This document shows, piece by piece, positions 17,384-37,136 of a DNA stretch of 64,000 bases (positions within the stretch are counted from its first letter, which is position 1; every line of letters begins with the position of its first letter). A program made the translations under genes and the position numbers. The stretch is from NCBI RefSeq assembly GCF_016405905.1, contig NZ_JAEFCB010000004.1:1-64000 (forward strand), written 5' to 3'. This stretch comes from Variovorax sp. IB41. GTDB lineage: Bacteria; Pseudomonadota; Gammaproteobacteria; Burkholderiales; Burkholderiaceae_C. The notes under the pieces were generated by a model, which was not told the origin of the DNA, did no database searches, and saw only the letters and a program-made list of their open reading frames with translations.

Positions 17384-18694
17384 ATGAAAGCATCCGATAC
17401 CAAGGCCACGCTGTCGTTCAGCAACGGCGGCGACAGCGTTGAACTGCCGATCTACAAGGGCACCGTCGGTCCCGACGTGATCGACATCCGCAAGCTGTAC
17501 GCACAGACCGGCATGTTCACCTATGACCCGGGCTTCATGTCGACCGCCGCCTGCCAGTCGGCCATCACGTACATCGATGGCGACAAGGGCGAGCTGCTGT
17601 ACCGCGGCTACCCCATCGAGCAGCTCGCGACCAACTGCGACTTCCTGGAAACCTGCCACCTGCTGCTGTACGGCGAACTGCCCGACGCGCCCAAGAAGGC
17701 CAACTTCACCAAGCTCGTGACGAACCACACGATGGTGAACGAGCAGATGCAGTTCTTCCTGCGCGGTTTCCGCCGTGATGCCCATCCGATGGCCATCATG
17801 ACCGGCCTGGTGGGCGCGCTCTCGGCCTTCTATCACGACAGCACGGACATCAACAATCCCGAGCACCGCGAGATCGCCGCGATCCGCCTGATCGCCAAGA
17901 TGCCCACGCTCGTGGCCATGGCCTACAAGTACACGATCGGCCAGCCGTACATGTACCCGAAGAACGACCTGAGCTACGCGGGCAACTTCCTGCACATGAT
18001 GTTCGCCACGCCTTGCGAGGAATACAAGGTGAACCCGGTGCTCGAGCGCGCGCTGGACCGCATCTTCATCCTGCACGCGGACCACGAGCAGAACGCCTCG
18101 ACCTCAACGGTGCGCCTGTGCGGCTCGTCGGGCACGAACCCGTTCGCGGCGATTGCGGCCGGCGTGGCCTGCCTCTGGGGCCCGGCCCACGGCGGCGCCA
18201 ACGAAGCGGCGCTCAACATGCTCTACGACATCCAGAAGGAAGGCGGCGTGGAGAAGATCGGCGAGTTCATCAAGAAGGTCAAGGACAAGAACTCGAACGT
18301 CAAGCTCATGGGCTTCGGCCACCGCGTGTACAAGAACTACGACCCGCGCGCCAAGCTGATGCAGGAAACCTGCAACGAAGTGCTGACCGAGCTGGGCCTG
18401 GAACAGGACCCGCTCTTCAAGCTGGCCAAGGAGCTGGAAAAGATCGCCCTGGAAGACGAGTACTTCGTCTCGCGCAAGCTCTACCCGAACGTGGATTTCT
18501 ACTCGGGTATCGTGCAGCGCGCCATCGGCATTCCGGTGCCGCTGTTCACCGCGATCTTCGCGCTGGCCCGCACGGTCGGCTGGATCGCCCAGCTGAACGA
18601 AATGATCGGCGACCCCGAGTACAAGATCGGCCGCCCGCGCCAGCTGTTCGAAGGCTCGCCCAAGCGCGATGTGAAGCCGATCTCGGCACGCTGA
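17384..18694 (+). CDS. gltA: Citrate synthase (type II)
   Basis: Condenses oxaloacetate and acetyl-CoA; 436 residues, the hexameric gram-negative type. The N-terminal domain has [20 protein letters not shown]. The catalytic signature includes [27 protein letters not shown] (active His), [14 protein letters not shown] (second His) and YPNVDFYSG (active Asp). It is the last gene of the sdh unit, 24 nt after sdhE, and is followed by a strong terminator. Confidence 0.99.
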   Translation: MKASDTKATLSFSNGGDSVELPIYKGTVGPDVIDIRKLYAQTGMFTYDPGFMSTAACQSAITYIDGDKGELLYRGYPIEQLATNCDFLETCHLLLYGELPDAPKKANFTKLVTNHTMVNEQMQFFLRGFRRDAHPMAIMTGLVGALSAFYHDSTDINNPEHREIAAIRLIAKMPTLVAMAYKYTIGQPYMYPKNDLSYAGNFLHMMFATPCEEYKVNPVLERALDRIFILHADHEQNASTSTVRLCGSSGTNPFAAIAAGVACLWGPAHGGANEAALNMLYDIQKEGGVEKIGEFIKKVKDKNSNVKLMGFGHRVYKNYDPRAKLMQETCNEVLTELGLEQDPLFKLAKELEKIALEDEYFVSRKLYPNVDFYSGIVQRAIGIPVPLFTAIFALARTVGWIAQLNEMIGDPEYKIGRPRQLFEGSPKRDVKPISAR

Positions 18695-18744
18695 TCGCTC
18701 GCTGGCGAATCGGCACGGGGCTTCGGCCCTTGCCGATGGCTCCA

Positions 18745-18778
18745 ATAAAAAAGCTGCCCGAGGGCAGCTTTTTTTTCG
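18745..18778 (+). terminator. Rho-independent terminator after gltA
   Basis: AAAAAAGCTGCCC and GGGCAGCTTTTTTTT form a long stem around a short GA loop, with a T-run on the plus strand and an A-run on the other side. It closes the sdh-gltA unit and may also block leftward read-through from the autotransporter gene. Confidence 0.92.
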
Positions 18779-18819
18779 TTCTGGCCGCCCCTCGGCGGTC
18801 CCTCCCTCTCCCTACTTCT

Positions 18820-27645
<8,826 letters not shown>

Positions 27646-27655
27646 GACGACTTAT

Positions 27656-27704
27656 TTGTTACTTAGTAAACGTTCGATCTACATCAGATTACGAGAAGTA
27701 ACAA
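27656..27704. promoter_or_regulatory. 9-bp inverted repeat in adhesin leader
   Basis: TTGTTACTT (27656-27664) and AAGTAACAA (27696-27704) are exact reverse complements around a 31-base spacer. They lie 10-60 bases upstream of the autotransporter start on the minus strand, in an AT-rich stretch. This could be an operator or an mRNA hairpin near the ribosome site. There is no obvious Shine-Dalgarno, which makes translational control an open possibility. Confidence 0.4.
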
Positions 27705-27868
27705 AAATAGAACATCACCTGAATTAGCGATAAAGACCTAACCGTTGCGTGATTTACACGCCACCTCATCGCCGATCACCAGCCTGGTCATCGCCGATTG
27801 AGATGCATGACCCAACAAAACAGGGAGAAAATGCGTTTTCCCATCGCCAGCCGCGATGCCCACGACCA

Positions 27869-28840
27869 ATGACCACCTCGGAACGCAACTTCGCCCGCCG
27901 CATCGACCTCACGTCACTGCAGTTGTTCGTGGCCGTGTGCGAGCTGGGCAGCATCGGGCGCGCAGCGGAGCGCGAATTCATCGCGGCGTCGGCCATCAGC
28001 AAGCGGCTGTCGGACCTGGAGGCCACGCTCGGCACCACCCTCCTCTACCGGCACGCGCGCGGCGTGGACCTCACGCCGGCCGGCGAGAGCCTCCTGCACC
28101 ACGCGCGCTCGGTGCTCTACAGCCTCGAGAAGATGCAGGGCGAACTCAGCGAATACGCCGATGGCGTGCGCGGCCACGTGCGGGTGCACGCCAACATTTC
28201 GGCGATCGTGCAGTTCCTGCCCGAGGACCTGGGCGTGTTCACCCGGGCGCACGAGGCCATCAAGATCGACCTGGAAGAGCACCTGAGCAGCGAGGTGATC
28301 CGCGCGGTGCAGGAAGGCGCGGCCGACCTGGGCGTGTGCCATGTGGCCGGCGGGGCGGGCGAGCTGCAGAGCCTGTCGTACCGGCACGACCACCTCGCGC
28401 TGATCGTTCCCACGGGGCACGCGCTGGCGTCGCACGGGGCCGTCGATTTCATCGACTCGCTCGACTTCGACCACGTCGGCCTGCACACCAACAGCTCGAT
28501 CTACGTCGCGATGCACGAGGCGGCGCTGGGCGCCGGGCGCAGCGTCAAGCTGCGCATCCACGTCACCGGCCTGGATGCCATGTGCCGGATGATCGAGAAC
28601 GGCCTGGGCATCGGCGTGATGCCGCATCGCGCGTTCGAGCTCATGCAGAACGGCATCGGCCGCGGCCTCGTGAGCGTCACGCTCAACGACGCCTGGGCGG
28701 CGCGCGAGATCCGCCTGGTGGCGCGCGACTTCTCCACCCTGCCGGTGGCGGCGCGCACGCTGGTGAACCACCTGCACGCGGCGGCCGATTCGGCCGATCC
28801 GGCCGAAGGCACCGAACCCCTCGCGGCCCGGGCCGCATAG
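27869..28840 (+). CDS. LysR family transcriptional regulator
   Basis: A 323-residue LTTR. The helix-turn-helix covers residues about 14-73 ([39 protein letters not shown]). A linker helix follows, then a periplasmic-binding-like effector domain ([44 protein letters not shown]). Start ATG at 27869 ([14 protein letters not shown]) is chosen because the upstream in-frame residues look non-coding. It lies 38 nt before leuC on the same strand, so it is likely a regulator of the leucine genes or co-transcribed with them. It is unlike E. coli LeuO in context, and the effector is unknown. Confidence 0.92.
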   Translation: MTTSERNFARRIDLTSLQLFVAVCELGSIGRAAEREFIAASAISKRLSDLEATLGTTLLYRHARGVDLTPAGESLLHHARSVLYSLEKMQGELSEYADGVRGHVRVHANISAIVQFLPEDLGVFTRAHEAIKIDLEEHLSSEVIRAVQEGAADLGVCHVAGGAGELQSLSYRHDHLALIVPTGHALASHGAVDFIDSLDFDHVGLHTNSSIYVAMHEAALGAGRSVKLRIHVTGLDAMCRMIENGLGIGVMPHRAFELMQNGIGRGLVSVTLNDAWAAREIRLVARDFSTLPVAARTLVNHLHAAADSADPAEGTEPLAARAA

Positions 28841-28878
28841 ACAGACAATCCATTCCCCACGAAAGACAAGAGACCGAC

Positions 28879-30300
28879 ATGGCACGCACGCTCTACGACA
28901 AGATCTGGGACGAACACGTCGTCCACACCGAGGAAGACGGCACCGCGATCCTCTACATCGACCGCCACCTGGTGCACGAAGTGACCAGCCCGCAAGCATT
29001 CGAGGGCCTGCGCGAAGCGGGCCGCAAGCTCTGGCGCATCAGCTCGGTGGTGGCCACGGCCGACCACAACACGCCCACCACCGGCTGGGAACGCGGCTAC
29101 GAAGGCATTGCCGACCCGACCAGCAAGGAGCAGGTCACCACGCTGGACAAGAACATCGCCGAATTCGGCGCCGCCGCGTTCTTTCCGTTCCTGAGCAAGC
29201 GCCAGGGCATCGTGCACGTGATCGGCCCCGAGTCGGGCGCGACGCTGCCGGGCATGACCGTGGTCTGCGGCGACTCGCACACCTCCACGCACGGCGCATT
29301 CGGCGCGCTCGCGCACGGCATCGGCACCAGCGAGGTCGAGCACGTCATGGCCACGCAGACGCTGCTGGGCAAGAAGGCAAAGAACATGCTGGTGAAGGTC
29401 GAGGGCAAGCTGCCTTTGGGCTGCACTGCCAAGGACATCGTGCTGGCCATCATCGGCAAGATCGGCACGGCCGGCGGCACGGGCTACACGATCGAATTCG
29501 CGGGCTCGGCGATTCGCGACCTGAGCATGGAAGGCCGCATGACGGTCTGCAACATGGCCATCGAGGCCGGCGCGCGCGCCGGGCTGGTGGCGGTCGACGA
29601 GAAGACGATCGCCTACATCAAGGGCCGCCCGCTCGCGCCGACCGGCGTGGAGTGGGAGCAGGCCGCCACCTACTGGCGCACGCTGCAGTCGGACCCCGGC
29701 GCGAGCTTCGACGCCGTGGTCGAGCTGGACGCCGCGCAGATCCCGCCGCAGGTCACCTGGGGCACCTCGCCCGAGATGGTGGTCGACATCAACGGCCGCG
29801 TGCCCGATCCCGACAAGGAAAAGGACGCCAGCAAGCGCGGCGCCATCGAGCGCGCGCTGGTCTATATGGGCCTGGAGCCGAACAAGGCGATGAACGACAT
29901 CTTCATCGACAAGGTGTTCATCGGCTCATGCACCAACAGCCGCATCGAGGACATGCGCGAAGCCGCAGCCGTGGTGAAGAAGCTGGGCCAGAAAGTCGCC
30001 AAGAACGTGAAGCTCGCGATGGTCGTGCCCGGCTCGGGCGTGGTGAAGGAACAGGCCGAGCGCGAAGGCCTGGACGTGATCTTCAAGGCCGCGGGCTTCG
30101 AATGGCGCGAGCCCGGCTGCTCGATGTGCCTGGCGATGAACGCCGACCGGCTGGAGCCCGGCGAGCGCTGCGCATCGACCAGCAACCGCAACTTCGAAGG
30201 CCGCCAGGGCGCCGGTGGCCGCACGCACCTCGTGAGCCCGGCCATGGCCGCCGCTGCCGCCGTGCACGGCCACTTCGTCGACGTCCGTACGTTCGCCTGA
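28879..30300 (+). CDS. leuC: 3-isopropylmalate dehydratase large subunit
   Basis: Isomerises 2-isopropylmalate to 3-isopropylmalate in leucine synthesis, as a heterodimer with LeuD; 473 residues. It starts [15 protein letters not shown]. Aconitase-family signatures are [20 protein letters not shown] and the [4Fe-4S] cluster Cys residues in [14 protein letters not shown] and [11 protein letters not shown]. The C-terminal [19 protein letters not shown] is typical of LeuC. leuD follows after 16 nt. Confidence 0.98.
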   Translation: MARTLYDKIWDEHVVHTEEDGTAILYIDRHLVHEVTSPQAFEGLREAGRKLWRISSVVATADHNTPTTGWERGYEGIADPTSKEQVTTLDKNIAEFGAAAFFPFLSKRQGIVHVIGPESGATLPGMTVVCGDSHTSTHGAFGALAHGIGTSEVEHVMATQTLLGKKAKNMLVKVEGKLPLGCTAKDIVLAIIGKIGTAGGTGYTIEFAGSAIRDLSMEGRMTVCNMAIEAGARAGLVAVDEKTIAYIKGRPLAPTGVEWEQAATYWRTLQSDPGASFDAVVELDAAQIPPQVTWGTSPEMVVDINGRVPDPDKEKDASKRGAIERALVYMGLEPNKAMNDIFIDKVFIGSCTNSRIEDMREAAAVVKKLGQKVAKNVKLAMVVPGSGVVKEQAEREGLDVIFKAAGFEWREPGCSMCLAMNADRLEPGERCASTSNRNFEGRQGAGGRTHLVSPAMAAAAAVHGHFVDVRTFA

Positions 30301-30316
30301 ACCCAGAGAGATCCAC

Positions 30317-30967
30317 ATGCAGAAATTCACCGTGCACAAGGGCCTCGTGGCCCCCATGGACCGCGAGAACGTCGACACCGACGCGATCATTCCGAAGCAA
30401 TTCCTCAAGTCGATCAAGAAGACCGGCTTCGGCGTGAACCTGTTCGACGAATGGCGCTACCTGGACGCCGGCTTTCCGGGCCAGGACCCGGCCAGCCGCA
30501 AGCCGAACCCCGACTTCGTGCTGAACCAGCCGCGCTACGCAGGCGCCTCGGTGCTGCTGGCGCGCAAGAACTTCGGCTGCGGCTCGTCGCGCGAGCACGC
30601 GCCATGGGCGCTCGACCAATACGGCTTTCGCGCGATCATCGCGCCCAGCTATGCGGACATCTTCTTCAACAACAGCTTCAAGAACGGCCTGCTGCCGATC
30701 GTGCTGAGCGAGGCGCAAGTGGCGCAGCTGTTCGACGAGGCGCTCGCCTTCCCGGGCTATTCGCTCACCATCGACCTGGAGCGCCAGGTGGTCGTGAAGC
30801 CGGACGGCGGCGAGCTCGCGTTCGACGTGCAGGCCTTCCGCAAGTACTGCCTCATCAACGGACTGGACGACATCGGCCTCACGCTGCGCCACAAGGACAA
30901 GATCAAGGCCTTCGAGACCGAGCGCCTGGCGCAGAAGCCCTGGCTCGCGCACACGATGATCTCGTGA
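30317..30967 (+). CDS. leuD: 3-isopropylmalate dehydratase small subunit
   Basis: Swivel subunit of isopropylmalate isomerase, 216 residues. Conserved [16 protein letters not shown] near residue 17, [18 protein letters not shown] (substrate-recognition loop) near 80-97, and [13 protein letters not shown] near 117 all match LeuD. An AGAGA-type ribosome site precedes the ATG. It follows leuC directly. The entericidin-like gene sometimes seen between leuD and leuB in relatives is absent from the 55-nt gap. Confidence 0.98.
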   Translation: MQKFTVHKGLVAPMDRENVDTDAIIPKQFLKSIKKTGFGVNLFDEWRYLDAGFPGQDPASRKPNPDFVLNQPRYAGASVLLARKNFGCGSSREHAPWALDQYGFRAIIAPSYADIFFNNSFKNGLLPIVLSEAQVAQLFDEALAFPGYSLTIDLERQVVVKPDGGELAFDVQAFRKYCLINGLDDIGLTLRHKDKIKAFETERLAQKPWLAHTMIS

Positions 30968-31022
30968 TCGTTCGCCGCACCTCCTTCTGCATTCCTTCAG
31001 CATTCAAACCTCAGACCAACTT

Positions 31023-32111
31023 ATGAAAATCGCAGTTCTCCCGGGTGACGGCATCGGCACCGAAATCGTGGCGGAAGCCGTCAAGGTGCTCGACGTGCTC
31101 GAGCTGAAATTCGAGATGGAGTCGGCGCTGGTCGGCGGCGCGGCCTACGAGGCGCACGGCCATCCGCTGCCCGAGTCGACGCTCAAGCTCGCCAAGGAAT
31201 CGGACGCGGTGCTGTTCGGCGCGGTCGGCGACTGGAAGTACGACAAGCTCGACCGGCCGCTGCGCCCCGAGCAGGCCATCCTGGGGCTGCGCAAGAACCT
31301 GGGCCTCTTTGCGAACTTCCGCCCGGCGATCTGCTACGAGCAGCTGGTGGACGCATCGAGCCTGAAGCCCGAGCTGATTGCGGGCCTGGATATCCTCATC
31401 ATTCGCGAGCTGACCGGCGACATCTACTTCGGCCAGCCGCGCGGCCGCCGCACCGCGGTGGACGGGCATTTCCCGGGCGCCGAGGAAGCCTTCGACACGA
31501 TGCGCTACTCGCGCCCCGAGGTCGAGCGCATCGCCCGTGTGGCCTTCGAGGCCGCGCGCAAGCGCAGCAAGCGCGTGACCAGTGTGGACAAGGCCAACGT
31601 GCTGGAGACCTTCCAGTTCTGGAAGGACATCGTCACGGAAATCGGCAAGGAGTACCCGGACGTCGAACTCGACCACATGTACGTCGACAATGCGGCCATG
31701 CAGCTCGTGAAGGCGCCCAAGAAGTTCGACGTGGTGGTCACCGGCAACATGTTCGGCGACATCCTCTCGGACGAGGCCGCGATGCTCACCGGCTCGATCG
31801 GCATGCTGCCCTCGGCGTCGCTCAATTCGAGCAACCAGGGCCTTTACGAGCCCAGCCACGGCAGCGCGCCCGACATTGCCGGCAAAGGGGTTGCCAATCC
31901 TTTGGCTACAATCCTGTCCGCTGCCATGATGCTCCGCTTTTCACTCAACCAACCCGAAGCTGCCGACCGTATCGAGTCGGCGGTCAAGGACGTGCTGGCC
32001 TCCGGGCTGCGCACGGGTGACATCTGGTCAGAAGGCACGAAGCGTGTCGGCACCCGCGAAATGGGCGACGCGGTCGTTGCAGCAATCACCAAAAAGACGA
32101 TTACCGGCTAA
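31023..32111 (+). CDS. leuB: 3-isopropylmalate dehydrogenase
   Basis: NAD-dependent oxidative decarboxylation of 3-isopropylmalate; 362 residues. N-terminal [19 protein letters not shown], the Arg-containing [19 protein letters not shown], the catalytic Lys/Tyr region ([31 protein letters not shown]) and the metal-binding [20 protein letters not shown] are all present. The NAD signature [18 protein letters not shown] follows. It lies 55 nt after leuD. Confidence 0.99.
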   Translation: MKIAVLPGDGIGTEIVAEAVKVLDVLELKFEMESALVGGAAYEAHGHPLPESTLKLAKESDAVLFGAVGDWKYDKLDRPLRPEQAILGLRKNLGLFANFRPAICYEQLVDASSLKPELIAGLDILIIRELTGDIYFGQPRGRRTAVDGHFPGAEEAFDTMRYSRPEVERIARVAFEAARKRSKRVTSVDKANVLETFQFWKDIVTEIGKEYPDVELDHMYVDNAAMQLVKAPKKFDVVVTGNMFGDILSDEAAMLTGSIGMLPSASLNSSNQGLYEPSHGSAPDIAGKGVANPLATILSAAMMLRFSLNQPEAADRIESAVKDVLASGLRTGDIWSEGTKRVGTREMGDAVVAAITKKTITG

Positions 32112-32137
32112 CCGCAGCCCGCTTCGTCACGCCCCTC

Positions 32138-32158
32138 CCCGGCTCGACGAGTCGGGGG
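32138..32158. other. Near-perfect hairpin between leuB and asd
   Basis: CCCCGGCTCGACGAGTCGGGG can fold as CCCCG-G-CTCG-A-CGAG-T-CGGGG, a 10-pair stem including one G-U pair, with a minimal loop. It is followed by A-rich, then T-rich sequence (32161-32183). The T-run is not immediately adjacent, so it may be a weak terminator or a leader structure before asd. Confidence 0.45.
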
Positions 32159-32200
32159 CAAAAAAGACAACTTTTTCTTTTTTCATAAGGGCAAACTGAA

Positions 32201-33343
32201 ATGGCGAACGCATCTCAACCTCTGGTCGGCCTCGTAGGCTGGCGCGGCATGGTCGGCTCGGTCCTGATGGACCGCATGCAGGCCGAAGGCGACTTCGGGC
32301 TCATCGAGCCGGTCTTCTTCTCGACTTCCAACGCCGGCGGCAAGGCCCCGGCGATGGCCAGGAACGAGACCGCGCTGAAGGATGCGAACGACATCGACGC
32401 CCTGAAGAAGTGCGACATCGTCATCACCTGCCAGGGCGGCGACTACACCAGCGAAGTCTTCCCCAAGCTGCGCGCCGCCGGCTGGACCGGCCACTGGATC
32501 GACGCCGCCTCCACCCTGCGCATGCAGGACGACGCGGTCATCGTGCTGGACCCGGTCAATCTCCCTGTGATCCAGAACGCCCTCACCAATGGCGGCAAGA
32601 ACTGGATCGGCGGCAACTGCACCGTTAGCTGCATGCTCATGGGCGTAGGCGCGCTCTACAAGGCCGGCCTGGTCGAGTGGATGACCAGCATGACCTACCA
32701 GGCGGCCTCGGGCGGCGGCGCGCAGCACATGCGCGAACTGCTGACCCAGTTTGGCACCCTGAACACCGAAGTGCGCGCCCTGCTGGACGACCCCAAGTCG
32801 GCCATTCTCGAGATCGACCGCAAGGTGCTGCACAAGCAGCAGAACCTGAGCGCGGCTGAAACCGCCAACTTCGGCGCCCCGCTCGGCGGCTCGCTGATCC
32901 CCTGGATCGACAAGGACCTGGGCGACGGCATGTCCAAGGAAGAGTGGAAGGCCGGCGCCGAGACCAACAAGATCCTCGGCCAGGGCGCGGGCTTCGGCAC
33001 CGCCGCCGTGCCGGTCGACGGTTTCTGCGTGCGCATCGGCGCCATGCGCTGCCACAGCCAGGCGCTGACCTTCAAGCTCAAGAAGGACGTGCCCGTGGCC
33101 GACATCGAAGCGATGATCGCCGCGGACAACCCCTGGGCCAGCGTGGTGCCGAACACCCGCGAAGCCACGCTGAAGGACCTGACGCCGGTGGCGGTGACAG
33201 GCACCATGAACATCCCGGTTGGCCGCATCCGCAAGCTGGCGATGGGCCCCGAATACGTCGGCGCCTTCACCATCGGCGACCAGCTGCTGTGGGGTGCCGC
33301 GGAGCCGCTGCGCCGCATGTTGCGCATCCTGCTCGAGGCCTGA
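32201..33343 (+). CDS. asd: Aspartate-semialdehyde dehydrogenase
   Basis: NADPH-dependent reduction of aspartyl phosphate to the semialdehyde, a precursor of lysine, diaminopimelate, threonine and methionine; 380 residues. The Rossmann start is [19 protein letters not shown]. The catalytic Cys140 is in [26 protein letters not shown] and [20 protein letters not shown] carry substrate- and phosphate-binding residues. The E. coli-like long form is clear. It sits 89 nt after leuB with a hairpin in the gap. Confidence 0.98.
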   Translation: MANASQPLVGLVGWRGMVGSVLMDRMQAEGDFGLIEPVFFSTSNAGGKAPAMARNETALKDANDIDALKKCDIVITCQGGDYTSEVFPKLRAAGWTGHWIDAASTLRMQDDAVIVLDPVNLPVIQNALTNGGKNWIGGNCTVSCMLMGVGALYKAGLVEWMTSMTYQAASGGGAQHMRELLTQFGTLNTEVRALLDDPKSAILEIDRKVLHKQQNLSAAETANFGAPLGGSLIPWIDKDLGDGMSKEEWKAGAETNKILGQGAGFGTAAVPVDGFCVRIGAMRCHSQALTFKLKKDVPVADIEAMIAADNPWASVVPNTREATLKDLTPVAVTGTMNIPVGRIRKLAMGPEYVGAFTIGDQLLWGAAEPLRRMLRILLEA

Positions 33344-33509
33344 TGCGGGCTGCTCAGGCCCTTGAATCCCGGATTGTTGCAGTTTGGCAACGAAAAGTGT
33401 GTTCGTAAGTATGCGCGCACTGGGTAGAACAGGCGCATTGCCTTGTCAGTCCGGGGTGATGATGCTAACGTCCTCTTACAAATTCTGGGCCTGAGCCGCC
33501 CCTATCAGC

Positions 33510-36287
33510 ATGACAAGACATCTGTTGCCCGCGGCCCGCCCATCGGCCGATCGCCCCTCCCCGTCCTCCAGCGGTTGGCGCCTCTCCATCCTGGGTGCGG
33601 CAGCCGCCGTGGCCTTGGGGATGGCCAGCACCGACGCCAGCGCCTTCACGCTGGGACAGTTGAAGGTGCAATCGGCGCTGGGCGAACCGCTGCGCGCCGA
33701 GATCGACGTGACCGAGATCGCCGCTGCCGAAGCGGACGGCCTGAAGATCAACATCGCCACCGCCGAAGCTTTCAAGAACGCGGGCATTCCGTACAACTCG
33801 GCGCTGAGCGACGTCAAGGCGACGCTGCAACGCCGAGCGGGCGGCCAGTACGTGGTGCGCCTGAACGGCAGCCGCCCGCTGAGCGACCCGTTCATCGACC
33901 TGCTGCTCGAAGCCAACGGCTCCTCGGGCCGCATCGTGCGCGACTACACCGTGCTGCTCGATCCGCCGGTCACGCGCCAAGTTCAGGCGGCCTCCAGCAC
34001 GCCGATCGCCCCCGTGGCACCCCAGATCAGCACCCCAGTCGAGCGCCCTGCCGTCGCTGCAGCCCGCGCACGCCGTGAACGGGCTGCAGCCGCAGCGTCC
34101 GCAGCGCCGCCGGTCGCCGCCGCGCCGACTCCAGCAGCGCCCGCTGCCGCGCCCGCAGCAGCAGCAGCCGCCGCACCGACCGCCCCCCGCGCCAGCGGTG
34201 GCGGCGAGCAGGTCACCGTGCAGCGCGGCGATACGGCCAGCAAGATTGCCGGCGCCTACAAGCCGGCCGACGTGTCGCTCGACCAGATGCTGGTCGCCCT
34301 GCTGCTGGCCAATCCCGATGCATTCATTGGCGGCAACATCAACCGCATGAAGGCCGGCGCGGTGCTCGACCTGCCCGGCTCCACCGAGGCGAATGCCGTT
34401 CCCGCCGCGGAAGCGCGCCGCACGGTCACCGCGCAAAGCCGCGACTTCGGCAGCTACCGCCAGCGCCTGGCCGAGAACGCGCCGACGTCGAACGTCGCCG
34501 CCGCCAGCCGCAAGGCCTCGGGCAAGCTGCAGGCCAACGTCGAAGACCGCAACGCGGCCGCCAGCGCCCCCAACAAGCTCACGATCTCGCAAGGCAGCGC
34601 CTCCACCCGCGCCGCCGACGAAAAGCTCGCGCAGGCCCGCCAGGCGCAGGAGAACAGCAGCCGCGTGGCGGAGCTGTCCAAGAACATCAACGATCTGAAC
34701 AAGATCAAGTCCGGCGCCGGATCGTCGGCACCTGCAGCAGCACCGGCGCCCGCGGCACCGGGCATCCCGGTTCCCACGCCCTCCACCAGCGCCACGACGA
34801 CACCGCCAGCGGCCGCCGCTCCGGCGCCAGTGGCAGCAGCGCCTGTTCCGGCACCTGCTCCCGCTGCGGCAGCTGCCGCGCCGGCCGCACCGACGCCGGA
34901 AGCGACAGCCGCTCCCGCCGCCGCCGAACCCTCCGTCGCGCCTTCGGCAACGGAGACGGCTGCCGTCCCCGCGGCAGCAGCCAGCGCCGCGGTCGCAGCA
35001 CCGGCACCGGCTCCCGCACCGAAACCCGTGGTGAAGGCCGCTCCGCCTCCTCCCCCGGAACGCAGCTTCTTCGAAGAACTGCTCGACAACCCGCTGATGC
35101 TTGCCGGCGCCGCGCTGATCGCGCTTCTGGTCGGCTTCCTGCTGTACCGCGTGCTGGGTCGCCGACGCGAGGAAATGAGCGAAAGCGTGTTCCTCGAGAG
35201 CCGCATTCCGAAGGACTCGTTCTTCGGCGCCAGCGGCGGCGAATCGGTCGACACCAAGCACCGCGGCGATTCCACCGTGTCGTCGCTGTCGTACTCGCCG
35301 AGCCAACTCGACGCGGGCGATGTGGACCCCGTCGCCGAAGCCGACGTCTACCTGGCCTACGGCCGCGACCTGCAGGCCGAGGAAATCCTGCGCGAAGCGC
35401 TCCGCCTGAACCCGGACCGCACCGCCATCCACCTGAAGCTGCTCGAGATCCACGCCAAGCGCCGCGACGTGCGGGCCTACGAAGGCCTGGCCACCGAAGT
35501 GCACAAGCTGACCGGCGGCGCGGGTTCCGACTGGAACCGCGTGGTCGACATGGGCAAGGACCTCGACCCGGGCAACCCGCTCTACGAATCGGGCGCCCCC
35601 CGCAGCGCGAGCCAGGCTGAAACGGCCGCCTTCGCAGGCGCACTGGCATCCGCCGCCAAGCCGCCGGTCGCCGCAGTGCCGACGCCCGTCGCACCGCCCC
35701 CGATCGCCTCGGCCCCGCCGCCGGCCTTCGTGCCCTCGGTGGCACCGCTGGATTTCGACCTGGACCTGAGCCAACCGGTGCCGCTGGCACCGGCACCCAG
35801 CCACGCGCCGGTCGGCGCCAGCCTGCCCAAGTCGGCTTATGCCCCCACGCCGACGACGGCACGCCCCGCGGCGCCGCTGTCCAATGGCCACGCGGCCACG
35901 CCCGTCGACCTCGAAAACGATTTCGACACAGCCCCCGGCGCCCTGACCCCCAACACCGTGCCGTCGAGCCTGAGCGATGCGGATCACAACACGCGTCCGG
36001 CCATGCTGCGCAATGCGCTGCCGGCCGACTCGGGCTTCATCGAGTTCGACATGAGCGCACTGGCAGGCCTGCCGGCCCGCGGTGGTGCGTCCGAACCGGC
36101 GCGTGCTGCGAGCTCGCTGGACGACGAAGGCGAAGACAGCCCCCACGCCGTCAAGCTCTCGCTGGCCCGTGAGCTGCAAGCCATCGGCGACGTCGAAGGT
36201 GCCCGTTCGCTGGTCGAGGAAGTCGAAGCCGAAAGCGCCGGCGACCTCAAGACGCAAGCCAAGCAACTGCTCGCGGAACTGCGCTGA
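33510..36287 (+). CDS. fimV: FimV-like peptidoglycan-binding protein
   Basis: A 925-residue inner-membrane protein of the FimV family, linked to type IV pilus assembly, polar localisation and twitching. An N-terminal signal-like segment lies at about 23-45 (AAAAVALGMASTDASA), followed by the conserved FTLGQLKVQSALGEPLRAEI domain. A LysM-like motif is near residues 233-290 (VTVQRGDTASKIAGAYKPAD). Pro/Ala-rich low-complexity linkers surround a transmembrane helix at about 528-548 (LMLAGAALIALLVGFLLYRV). The acidic cytoplasmic tail ends in the FimV C-terminal motif (LARELQAIGDVEGARSLVEE). The position before truA is conserved in many proteobacteria. Confidence 0.95.
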   Translation: MTRHLLPAARPSADRPSPSSSGWRLSILGAAAAVALGMASTDASAFTLGQLKVQSALGEPLRAEIDVTEIAAAEADGLKINIATAEAFKNAGIPYNSALSDVKATLQRRAGGQYVVRLNGSRPLSDPFIDLLLEANGSSGRIVRDYTVLLDPPVTRQVQAASSTPIAPVAPQISTPVERPAVAAARARRERAAAAASAAPPVAAAPTPAAPAAAPAAAAAAAPTAPRASGGGEQVTVQRGDTASKIAGAYKPADVSLDQMLVALLLANPDAFIGGNINRMKAGAVLDLPGSTEANAVPAAEARRTVTAQSRDFGSYRQRLAENAPTSNVAAASRKASGKLQANVEDRNAAASAPNKLTISQGSASTRAADEKLAQARQAQENSSRVAELSKNINDLNKIKSGAGSSAPAAAPAPAAPGIPVPTPSTSATTTPPAAAAPAPVAAAPVPAPAPAAAAAAPAAPTPEATAAPAAAEPSVAPSATETAAVPAAAASAAVAAPAPAPAPKPVVKAAPPPPPERSFFEELLDNPLMLAGAALIALLVGFLLYRVLGRRREEMSESVFLESRIPKDSFFGASGGESVDTKHRGDSTVSSLSYSPSQLDAGDVDPVAEADVYLAYGRDLQAEEILREALRLNPDRTAIHLKLLEIHAKRRDVRAYEGLATEVHKLTGGAGSDWNRVVDMGKDLDPGNPLYESGAPRSASQAETAAFAGALASAAKPPVAAVPTPVAPPPIASAPPPAFVPSVAPLDFDLDLSQPVPLAPAPSHAPVGASLPKSAYAPTPTTARPAAPLSNGHAATPVDLENDFDTAPGALTPNTVPSSLSDADHNTRPAMLRNALPADSGFIEFDMSALAGLPARGGASEPARAASSLDDEGEDSPHAVKLSLARELQAIGDVEGARSLVEEVEAESAGDLKTQAKQLLAELR

Positions 36288-36314
36288 GCCCTTGCTGTTT
36301 CCGTTCCTGAATTC

Positions 36315-37136
36315 GTGAGGCTGGCGCTCGGCATCCGCTACAACGGCCAGGCGTACGAGGGCTGGCAGAGCCAGCGCTCGGGCCGCACGGTGCAGGACAA
36401 GCTCGAGGCGGCCCTCGCGAAGTTCGCCGCTGACCCGTCCGGGCGCATCGGCACGCTGTGCGCCGGCCGCACCGATGCCGGCGTGCACGCGCTGATGCAG
36501 GTGGTGCACTTCGACACCGAGGTCGAGCGCGAACCCTTCTCCTGGATGCGCGGCACCAACCGCTTCCTGCCCGACGACATCGCGGTGCAGTGGGCCCAGC
36601 CGGTGCCCGACGAATTCCATTGCCGCGCCAGTGCCCTCGCGCGCCGCTACCTCTACGTGCTCTCGCAATCACCGGTACGGCCAAGCCTGGATTCGGGCCG
36701 GGTCGGCTGGTCGATGCATCCGCTGGATGGCGACGCGATGCGCAAAGCCGCCGCCCTGCTTATCGGCACGCACGACTTCAGCTCGTTCCGCGCCTCGGCC
36801 TGCCAGGCCAAGTCGCCCGTGAAGAACCTGCGCCGCATCGAGATCACGCGGGTCGGCGACGGCGAGCGCTGCCGCTGGCATTTCGAGTTCGAGGCCGACG
36901 CCTTCCTGCACCACATGATCCGCAACCTGATGGGCTGCCTCGTGCGGATCGGCCGCGGCGACGAGCGCCCCGAATGGATCGACGAGGTGCTCCAGGCGCG
37001 CAGTCGCAAGGTCGCGGCACCCACTTTCTCCGCGGATGGCCTGTACTTTCTCGGCCCGTTGTACGACGCCAAGTGGGGTCTGCCGGACGAAGCCACGCTG
37101 CAGGCCGGCGGCGCTCCTTATGATGGCCCGCCATGA
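36315..37136 (+). CDS. truA: tRNA pseudouridine(38-40) synthase
   Basis: Modifies uridines 38-40 of the tRNA anticodon stem; 273 residues. It starts with GTG at 36315 (MRLALGIRYNGQAYEGWQSQ). The catalytic Asp54 is in CAGRTDAGVHA. RRYLYVL, the FSSFRASACQAKSP segment and FLHHMIRNLMGCLVRIG match TruA. It ends by overlapping trpF by 4 nt (ATGA), suggesting coupling of the two genes. Confidence 0.98.
   Translation: MRLALGIRYNGQAYEGWQSQRSGRTVQDKLEAALAKFAADPSGRIGTLCAGRTDAGVHALMQVVHFDTEVEREPFSWMRGTNRFLPDDIAVQWAQPVPDEFHCRASALARRYLYVLSQSPVRPSLDSGRVGWSMHPLDGDAMRKAAALLIGTHDFSSFRASACQAKSPVKNLRRIEITRVGDGERCRWHFEFEADAFLHHMIRNLMGCLVRIGRGDERPEWIDEVLQARSRKVAAPTFSADGLYFLGPLYDAKWGLPDEATLQAGGAPYDGPP

Noticed and set aside
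33465..36668. 1067-codon minus-strand frame opposite fimV
   Set aside because: Gly/Arg-rich shadow of an Ala/Pro-rich gene; the plus frame has FimV N- and C-terminal domains.
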